In this document: positions 55,905-64,000 of the stretch, piece by piece
How the letters are laid out: each line of letters opens with the position of its first letter
How positions within the stretch are numbered: the first letter of the stretch is position 1
Assembly (NCBI RefSeq): GCF_964355755.1
Contig: NC_092676.1
Span: 726,288 to 790,287 of the forward strand
Reading direction: 5' to 3'
Length of the DNA: 64,000 nt
Source: Antedon mediterranea
Taxonomy: Eukaryota; Echinodermata; Crinoidea; Comatulida; Antedonidae
The notes under the pieces: generated by a model
The model's database searches: none
The model's input: only the letters and a program-made list of their open reading frames with translations
What the model was told of the DNA's origin: nothing
Program-made: the position numbers and the translations under genes

Positions 55905-56749
55905 GAGTATAGCTAATTCCTCTAAACCATTACGGATGTAATTCTATAAACGTAGGCCTATAACCTATCTGCCATGACGTTGTGTATGGTATTTCCTAAT
56001 CCTTTACATGACAACATTGTTCACAATGATGTATATTATTTAATACGAGGGCATAACTAATCCCTCTAAAAACCATTTACGGATGTCATTCTAAACGTAT
56101 AGCCTAGTCCGTATCTCTCATGACATTATACAGACATTTTTATTTTTGTTTTGTTTTCCAATCAGCTAGCTATTTTTTTCCTGTTTTATTAAATTCAAGC
56201 AATCGCTGTTTTTCTTTTTTATTTCTATTTCGTTGGTTTAGCACACTTTCATTCATTATTCTTTTCCATGACAAAGATATACAAAGATTGAATTGAAAAA
56301 AAAATAAACATGTGTTAAAAAACATGTGTTTATAACATGTATTATGTACTATAATATGGTTAATATGGCAATCGCTGTTTATCAATGTTAACAAGGATAA
56401 TAATTTCTACTACTATAAAATCAATAGATTACAAGAAATATCTTCAGTGGTGGTGTGGTGACACACACAGTACATACATACCGGTAATGTAGACCTGCAG
56501 AGCAGTGCACAATTTGTGGTAATGTTTCATTAGTATAATGTACATGCGTGGTTTCCTATGTGTTTGGCAATTGGGTGTTGGTCAATGTCATCTATACATA
56601 ACAACCCATTAATATCGTTCTTTTTTATTTTCGATTTTTTTTAGGTTTTGTGAATAAACGTTCAAGTAGTACGCCCATCCCGGTATGATATTAGACAGTA
56701 TTGTGAATACTTAACTTCAAAATGTTGTTTTTCTGAAATGCCATCACCA

Positions 56750-57190
56750 TCCCATGATGATCATGATGATTATGATGATTATGATGACCATGATGATTAT
56801 GATGATCATGATGATAATGATGATTATGATGATTATGATGACCATAATGTGATGATCATTATGATCATGATGATAATGATGATTATGATGATTATGATGA
56901 TAATTATGATCATGATGATAATGATGATTATGATGATTATGATGACCATAATGTGATGATCATTATGATCATGATGATAATGATGATTACGATGACCATA
57001 ATGTGATGATCATTATGATCATTATGATCATGATGATTATGATGATTATGATGATTATGATGACTATGATGATCATAATAATCTTAATGATCATGATGAT
57101 TATGGTGATTATGATCATGATGATCATCATAATCATGATCATCTTAAATCATCACGATCATTATGATCATCATAATCATGCATTCAAGAT
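56750..57190. repeat. ATGATGATT/ATC microsatellite with internal inversion
   Basis: Runs as TGATGATTATGATGATCATG, passes through GATCATTATGATCATGATG and ends in the complementary CATCATAATCATG orientation at 57115-57180, so the ends of the array can pair. Confidence 0.9.
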
Positions 57191-57794
57191 CACTAGACCA
57201 TTTTGTTGGAAGGAAAGAAAGGGTTCAGAGACAGAATCAAGTCAGTTGAAACTGACTGTGAAAATATTACACATTTTAATTATAAGTCTATAATATTGTA
57301 CACTCGACCACGTTGAGTCCTTCTACATTCCCCAATGATTCTCTAAGTCATATCGAGAAACTACGTGACGCCTTCCCTGTCGCAATTAATGATTATTCTG
57401 CTTCGTTATCAATTATAGATTACTTTACAAACTAAGCATTCCTTATTATTATTATCCCATGTATCCCAATGGAGTTGTTATCCCATTACGTCACTTTGAT
57501 AATTTAAACATTTGTGAGTAATATTATTGTTTAGGCCTATTTATCAAAAAAAGTGCATTGTACTGAAGTATTGTTAATGGAGCAAAACCTGATGATGTCA
57601 ATAAATGATTCATGTTCCAATATCTTTACAAAATGTCACACATTACATGGTCTAATTAATCTAATTATAATACAAGCCTATTTTTCATATTGCAAGTTTT
57701 CAATATACTGAGCATGCGTACAATTATGGCAGAGTATGAAAAATATCTGATCACTTATTACATGCTTAATTAATATAAATAACAACTTTGTATT

Positions 57795-58136
57795 TATTTA
57801 TTTATTCGACTTCTCACTAACTCAGTTAGTGAAGGATCTGGACCAACAGGTGGTAAACACCTCTAAAACGGTCCAGTCCCAATTTGCACAGTGGCTGTGT
57901 GTGACAGTGGCTGTGTTTGTGTGGACTAGTACACCGGGGTAACCCCTACTCGTCTCGAAAGATGTACTAGGTTCTTTAAAGTGCGCATGAGCTATGTGTA
58001 CACTGGACTTACGGTTTATAAGCCCTTATCCGAGAAGACTCGTTCTACCACCAGAACCATGGAGCGAGTGAGCCTCGAACCCTTGCCGATGTACGGTTCC
58101 ACTGTCTTAACCGCTCGGCCACTCACTCACTCGCTT
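57795..58136 (-). mobile_element. tRNA-derived SINE, near full-length
   Basis: On the minus strand the head has an A box TGGCCGAGCGGTTAAGAC (58104-58121, tRNA-Leu/Ser type) and a B box GGGTTCGAGGCTC (58070-58083), about 50 bases apart. A unique body with AAAGAACCTAGTACATCTTTCG follows, then a tail ending AGTCGAATAAATAAATA. There is no foldable mature tRNA. Confidence 0.75.
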
Positions 58137-58163
58137 GTATAACATCGTATAACATAACAATAG

Positions 58164-58291
58164 TCCTTATCCGAGAAGACTCGTTCTACCACCAGAACCA
58201 TGGAGCGAGTGAGCCTCGAACCCTTGCCGATGTACGGTTCCACTGTCTTAACCGCTCGGCCACTCACTCACTCGCTTGTATAACATCGTAC
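58164..58291 (-). mobile_element. Tandem duplicate of the SINE head
   Basis: Repeats the head of the preceding SINE plus its flank (TTGTATAACATCGTA) after about 141 bases; A and B boxes are retained but the body is absent. Confidence 0.75.
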
Positions 58292-58351
58292 GTTTATCTG
58301 TCTGTTTGAAATTGTAATGCAGTAATGGGAAGAAGGAACAACAAAGACAAG

Positions 58352-58790
58352 AATATGGATATTCATTCTCTCCTCCACCCCATCAACTCTCCTACATTCA
58401 TCCTATTCATGTATTATGGATATTCATTCTCTCCTCCACCCCACCAACTCTCCTACATTCATCCTATTCATGTATTATGGATATTCATTCTCTCCTCCAC
58501 CCCATCAACTCTCCTACATTCATCCTATTCATGTATTATGGATATTCATTCTCTCCTCCACCCCATCAACTCTCCTACATTCATCCTATTCATGTATTAT
58601 GGATATTCATTCTCTCCTCCACCCCACCAACTCTCCTACATTCATCCTATTCATGTATTATGGATATTCATTCTCTCCTCCACCCCATCAACTCTCCTAC
58701 ATTCATCCTATTCATGTATTATGGATATTCATTCTCTCCTCCACCCCACCAACTCACCAACTACATTCATCCTATTCATGTATTTGTATA
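58352..58790. repeat. 61-bp minisatellite, ~7 copies
   Basis: Unit TCATTCTCTCCTCCACCCCA, TCAACTCTCCTACATTCATC, CTATTCATGTATTATGGATAT. Copies alternate CCCATCAAC and CCCACCAAC. Frames run through in all three phases, so the apparent 196-codon protein is an artefact. Confidence 0.92.
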
Positions 58791-58914
58791 TGCATCCAGT
58801 GAGAACAAAGGTGGATTTTAACATTAAATATCCTCATTCCCCAAGTGGTATTCAATTAAAATTAAATCAAACTACAGGTTTATTCACAATTTCGGGTATG
58901 TATTTCAATCCATG

Positions 58915-59010
58915 AGGATTATATACTTATTATTATATACTTATTATTATATACTTATTATTATATACTTATTATTATATACTTATTATTATATACTTAT
59001 TATTATATCT
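58915..59010. repeat. 14-bp minisatellite, ~7 copies
   Basis: Unit TTATATACTTATTA. Confidence 0.92.
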
Positions 59011-59749
59011 AGCAAGTAATCGAATTATAGAACAAACATTAACTACATGAATACTTTTGTCTGTTGTTTAATGTAAACGTTTTTATTTCTTAGGCCTATT
59101 TCGATAAAGCAATATGAGTAAATGATTGAGAAATTGAAGAACACGATGACGAGGATTTTAAGCTTTAAAAACAAACTGTGACGGTTATAATAACATTATT
59201 AGATGGTTACAGCTAAATATGAATTGACATATTCATATGATTCTATTTCATAAAAAAGATCTATTTCAGCAGACATTTTATAAAATAAAATGTTTACAAC
59301 ATTAAAGAGGATTTGAAAGGATCTTCGTTACTATGGACGCTGAATAAAAAACGTTTTCTGTTATAAAAACTATAAAAACAACTTGAATAATCCCCAGCAT
59401 CGAGTTCATAGTCATCCAATCAAATGAAGAATGTGTAATTCTGTTAAATCAGGATAAGTACAAACACCATACGTCAACTGCTGTTATTAATATTCACCTG
59501 CAGTTTCTCAGTATCTCCACTTATTGTTATAAATTAATAGAGTAATCCTACGTTTGGCGGAGTAGATTAGGATTTCTACTGAATTGCTTGGAAAAACATT
59601 ATTTCAGGCTGCGCATGACAATGAAAAAGCTTGGTGGTTTTCCATGTGAAGAACGTACGCGCCAGCTGTGCTGCACAAACAATCTAAAGCAATCATAAGA
59701 CAGATTGGATGATCCGTCATTTGTGATTGGTATTATTTTTCGTTTGTCT

Positions 59750-60535
59750 TCATATTTACCCCCTAATATCCTACGCATCCTGTATTGCTCTATGATTCTT
59801 CCCTATTTGAGTTATTGTAATATTGTTTGGTGCAACACATACTCCACAAACCTTAATAAATTGCATACCCTCCAAAAGTAAGGCTATCAGAATTATATCT
59901 GGCGCGCCTCCGCTTTCCCATTCCTCTCATTTATTTTCAAATCTTAATCTCATCAAACTTAATGATGTCAATTTAATTCAACAAACCATTTTTGTCTACT
60001 CTGCCTTAAACAACATCCTTCCTCACCATCTTTGTTATCTATTTACTTCAATTCTTTCCATCACACACGTACTAAAAATAAATTATCTATACCCTCCCAT
60101 AGAACAAATTCTTTCCAACATAACATTCGATCTCTGGACCCACCCTATGGAACAACCTACCACCCTCCATTTTAAAATCTGCTTCCCTTAAGATACTTCT
60201 CTCAAAATTAAAAAAAAATACACCTTTTCTACTTTCTACTTATTAAATATTTATTAATCGGTCATGTCTCGATCTGCAGTACCAACAGATTTTTTTTTTC
60301 TGTTATTCATATTTTAGATTATGAAATTTATTATGATTTTCTTCAATGCATTTCTTTTCTTTTTTATTTGTGTTAAGGCTCGCCCAACACAAGATGTTAC
60401 AAACATCTTTCAGGGCTTTTGCCTTCATTTTCTGATATACTTTTATAATTCTGTACAATCCTGTTTCTTGTTTTCCTACTGTATGTATTCAGATTTTGTA
60501 AATAAATGTCTATTGGATTGAATTGAATTGAAATT
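59750..60535 (+). mobile_element. Degenerate CR1/L2-type LINE, 3' end
   Basis: A frame at 59762 encodes ILRILYCSMILPYLSYCNIV, the C-terminal reverse transcriptase region ending in the typical YCNIVW. After LHTLQK a stop and frameshift occur, and the homologous pattern continues in another frame (AIRIISGAPPLSHSSHLFSN, then VYSALNNILPHHL). A 3' UTR follows, ending GTAAATAAATG and a short ATTGA repeat (60517-60535). 5'-truncated and dead. Confidence 0.75.
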
Positions 60536-60978
60536 ATTGCGCGGCGCTTATACGTCCTTGTGCTGCGTCCAATTTGTGGAGTATCAACAGAGTAAACTAC
60601 ATGAAACATTGTGATCTTTATAATAATAGTATTATAGTCTGTCTCCTGGAAGTTCATGGCGATTATGTGAGTCATTTGTTATTACATTTGATAAAATCAT
60701 CCCATAACCTGTGATCAAAAACAAGATAACTCAATTCCAATATTAAAGGGTTACTTTAATAATATTATTATTTCCTTATAATTTGTTCCCGTATAACCAC
60801 CTTGACCGTCTGCCCCTGCTAACTTTATTACATGTTATTAGGTCTATTCCTTCCGCCTTTTGAGAGGATACGTATCCTGAGCTGTGAGACACTTAATGAC
60901 AACATCACATATGTTTAATAGTTTCACGTTTTCAACTTTTAGTGTTGATGCAGAAATCTTGTTACATTCTGAATCATT

Positions 60979-61027
60979 TACCCCTACTCATTAGTCAGTT
61001 ACTATAGTAACTAATGAGTAGGGGTAA
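60979..61027. repeat. Perfect-arm inverted repeat / hairpin
   Basis: The arm TTACCCCTACTCATTAGT is followed after a short AT-rich loop (CAGTTACTATAGTA) by its complement ACTAATGAGTAGGGGTAA. It is too short for the listed MITE families. It could be a terminator-like or small-RNA hairpin, or a bare pair of transposon ends. Confidence 0.8.
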
Positions 61028-62384
61028 CACGGATCAAATATCAATTGAAATAACGTATTTCTCATGTTATGATGTAAATTGCGCATTTGTATTATAATTT
61101 GTCAAAGGATTTCTCTACAACGGCCGAGTCAAATTGATGATCGTGGTAAGCCTGCAATAATGCTACGCCCTAGTAAAATACACTATAAATAGTATAAGAC
61201 TAAAACTGAAAATTGCAAAGCGACCTATATAATAGGCCTAGCTCTCTGCTGGTGTAATGTTTCCGAAAGGATAACCAGGACTTCTGAGATCGTATAGCAT
61301 TACTGGAACTATTTTTTGCTGGAACTGACATAGCAGAGTAGAGGATAACCTCTCTAAATAAACGGCGATTCACTTGGTAAAAAGATATATATTGGCACGC
61401 ATGGCGTACGCGTTTCATACGCATAAATTAATCTAGGACAACGTTGTGCTGGTGGTGGAACCACACAATATAATGACTTGTTGAAACTGGCATAACTCGT
61501 TAAGCTGGGATGGGGTTCTCCGTGTAGGAGACATGGAAATAAAATCTTATCCACCTAATTCAAACACACCACTCTAGGATTCCCTTATGGAAACAAAAGT
61601 CATTTATTTCATTATTTTCTCATTTTTAGCATCATCATTAAAATAATTGAAACTCGGTACTTATTAGTATTCTTGTGCTCAACGATGCATACTAATCCCT
61701 GGGGCAAAAACATTATCACATAAATTATGCAAAAGGTACAACGTGCACAACGCCCCTCGTAATTCACATATCTACGCATGCGCGCGCAGATGATCCGACA
61801 AAAGTTTCAAATTAGCTGTATAATCGATTGTTGCCGATTTCCACTGATTGGCACGAATAATTAGCCATTGTCAATGAGGCATGAACTGCGCACGCTTACG
61901 AGTAGCAGCCGATAATAATTACCCGATCCCTCCATACGCGCATACATCGTTTTCTGTAATGAGCTTAAATATTAGCGCCAGTAGGAGCTGGATTTGTCAT
62001 GCAATAGTATTATTATTATTATTTCTCGTCTAAATGAGTGGTATTGATCTATTTATGGATGATTTAAAGTGCATTTCAGATATCTTGTCAACCCATTATA
62101 TTATGCTTATTATCTGGGGATATATGCAAAATTACTATTATGGTGATTAACGTACTGGGGAAAGTTCAGAAGTCCACAAATTAATGTTTCCAGAAAGTAA
62201 GGAACAGACACATGCGTTACTATACTGCATGCTATAATAGTAAAAGATGTACTTATTAAAAAAAAAACCTCGTAGAATTATTACGTAACTAAGGTTTCCA
62301 GGCACGCGATTTACGGGTTCTCACACCGTACACACACATTGTTAAAGATACGTTAAAGATATTTCAATTTACCGTCTTTGGGTC

Positions 62385-62520
62385 CCTAGACGGCAACAAC
62401 GATGTGGGTGCAACTCAAATGAGTTGACCAATCACAAGCGACAGTTCGGATGAAACTGTGTGAATGATCAAATAACTTGCGGTGCGCGCGCTTTACGTCT
62501 ACTGAGGTGCGTCCAAGAGA
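62385..62520. mobile_element. MITE family B remnant
   Basis: GAGTTGACCAATCACAAGCG and diverged ends (GTCCCTAGACG, ACTGAGGTGCGTCC) match the interior of the element at 55757-55904. Confidence 0.5.
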
Positions 62521-63337
62521 TTATGGGTATTATATCACCAATTAGCTTGCTTGATCTACTTATTCTACCACATTTTTCAACGTGACATTTTCACACTCCT
62601 TTTACTTCATTAATTGAATTTATATGTTCGAATTTCCATAATGGAATTCATGCACAGAGATTGAATTATGCATACAATAACCATTTAAATTGATCATCAC
62701 CATCGCCTTTGTCGTCGTACGGGACGCGGATCGTCCTTGACAACTCAATCATACTCCGCGTACGTTACAAAGAACCGCGCACGCTACAAAGTACACCATG
62801 TCCTAAAATAAATAAAATATTCACTTTTTGATTTCACGTTTCAATAATAGCCATTTGTGCAGTTTGTTGGATGATGATCGTTGACTGCACAACTCACGTC
62901 GTTTATGAGTCATAGGTGTAATTACGATAGGTTAGAAGTCGCTGCGTCTGGGTCACTAATCCCCATTTTACCATTTTTATATAATTATGCTGATTTGTGA
63001 TTTTGTTTATTATTGCGGTTCTTTGTGGATTTATAGTAATTATTAGGAATTTGGTCGGTGTTTAATCTATCCATTCAAATGATTAAAATGAATAAAAAGA
63101 AAATACAAAATTATAATAAACATCTAGGCGTGCGTTTAGTATTCTGTAATAGATGTATTTGTCAAACCCGGCAGGTCTAAGAAAAGGAGAGTTTAAATTC
63201 GATTGTCAATCTCGATGTCATGTCATAAAAATCAGCATATATATAGAAAATCACCGATTTCACCTTTTCTTGTCTATCACTAATACCAACATTGAGTAAC
63301 ATTTAGTTAGTGTTATAATAGAACAAGTCTAAGATAA

Positions 63338-63530
63338 GGACTATAAACCGTAGGTCCAGTGTACACATCTAGCTCATGTGCACTTTAAAGAACCTAGTAC
63401 ATCTTTCGAGACGAGCAGGGGTTACCCCGGTGTACTAGTACATCACAGCATTAATCATATCTGAGCCATCTGGGAGACCAGCCTTTGACTGAAGAGGTTA
63501 CCCAGCTAGTCACGTAAATAAATAAAAAAC
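63338..63530 (+). mobile_element. SINE body fragment, opposite orientation to 57795-58136
   Basis: The body of the same SINE (CACTTTAAAGAACCTAGTAC, TCTTTCGAGACGAGCAGGGG) without its tRNA head, then a different 3' part ending CGTAAATAAATAAAA. Confidence 0.65.
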
Positions 63531-64000
63531 AGAACAGCATTGGCCAACATCGCCCTCTACCAACCCCCTGCACTTTTTGCTTAGTTTAGTGACGTACATT
63601 TTGATATCGATAATGGACAAAAACCATAACATTAGTACAGTAATCCTTATGTGTAAATTGCATACCTTCTTACTAATATAATGAATAAAAACATTAAAAC
63701 AAAAACCACCATGACGTCATAATATATACGTTGATCTAGATTCAAATCCTTCGGGAAGATGTTTGCAAAACTTAGTGTGGAAATCGCTAAGTACATGATC
63801 CCATTTACACTTCCACAAAGTATGTAGGCCTCTTATTGCCGCGGTGTATCCCATCGGTTAGGATAATCACTAAGACATATCATCTAACTTACACTTTCAC
63901 ACACAGTAGCCATCCCGCTTGACTAGATCCCAATGTGAATAACAGATTACATGTACAGATTTACACATACACACTAATGGTCTTTTTTCGTCTTTTCGTC

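Larger units (their letters stand above)
49056..64000. other. Gene-poor region rich in repeats
   Basis: I find no convincing host exon in this 15-kb stretch. Individually listed are two MITE A copies, minisatellites at 50669, 51965, 53513, 56750, 58352 and 58915, a degenerate LINE, tRNA-type SINEs, family B MITEs and a hairpin. Non-repetitive stretches (49500-50360, 54000-55400, 57190-57790, 59010-59700, 60540-60970, 61030-62380 and 62530-63340) show nothing I can name. 61750-62000 is relatively CpG-rich with GCGCGC and homeodomain-like TAATTAG-type words and could be regulatory. Confidence 0.5.

Noticed and set aside
58325-58915. 196-codon repeat protein (SPPPHQLSYIHPIHVLW)
   Set aside because: Frame through the 61-bp array, open in all three frames, with no splice sites or conserved flanks.

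Overview
This is eukaryotic (animal) nuclear DNA: AT-rich, with many short phase-compatible exons bounded by GT/AG, dispersed foldback MITEs, tRNA-derived SINEs, LINE 3' tails and abundant minisatellites. The gene set (VPS13, stefin, PAXBP1, Rel/NF-kB) is metazoan. The frequent AGGCCT/CTGTAC-rich non-coding DNA and Crypton-type recombinase genes suggest a marine invertebrate deuterostome, possibly an echinoderm. That placement is inference only.

Layout. (1) 297-961, minus: first two coding exons of a VPS13-type lipid-transfer protein that runs off the left edge. (2) 5510-6731, minus: three-exon stefin (cystatin B) gene whose terminal exon is tandemly duplicated. (3) 7651-26765, minus: two tandem paralogous Rel-homology genes with an unusual architecture: an N-terminal death-effector-like domain plus a second helical death-fold-like segment, a linker of small phase-1 exons, then a Rel DNA-binding domain and IPT domain, ending without ankyrin repeats. 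The distal copy (gene 2, 19970-26765) starts with a tiny MASSSD exon. The proximal copy (gene 1, 7651-14754) appears to start with a 392-codon exon derived from a Crypton tyrosine recombinase, with a good donor in the right phase. A second, separate Crypton-like ORF lies between the two genes (16574-17932). (4) 28359-47630: PAXBP1 (minus, 15 exons, 31845-43329) flanked by two atypical short-chain dehydrogenase / flavin-reductase-like genes in opposite orientation (minus 28359-30273; plus 46017-47630). (5) 48262-49055, minus: small two-exon gene of unknown function. (6) 49056-64000: no convincing host gene; minisatellites, MITEs, a degenerate LINE, tRNA-derived SINEs and a perfect-arm hairpin.

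The most interesting biology is the pair of death-fold/Rel fusion genes. Gene 2 keeps an RFRYxxEG-type DNA-recognition loop and a basic C-terminal tail. Gene 1 has lost both, has probably captured a recombinase-derived N-terminus and has expanded an 11-residue coding repeat. Both keep a let-7 8mer-type site in the 3' flank. A second theme is tandem arrays that span exon ends with their 5' splice sites: once in Rel gene 2 and twice in PAXBP1. All exon models were built by eye from reading frame, splice consensus and phase; no transcript evidence was available.
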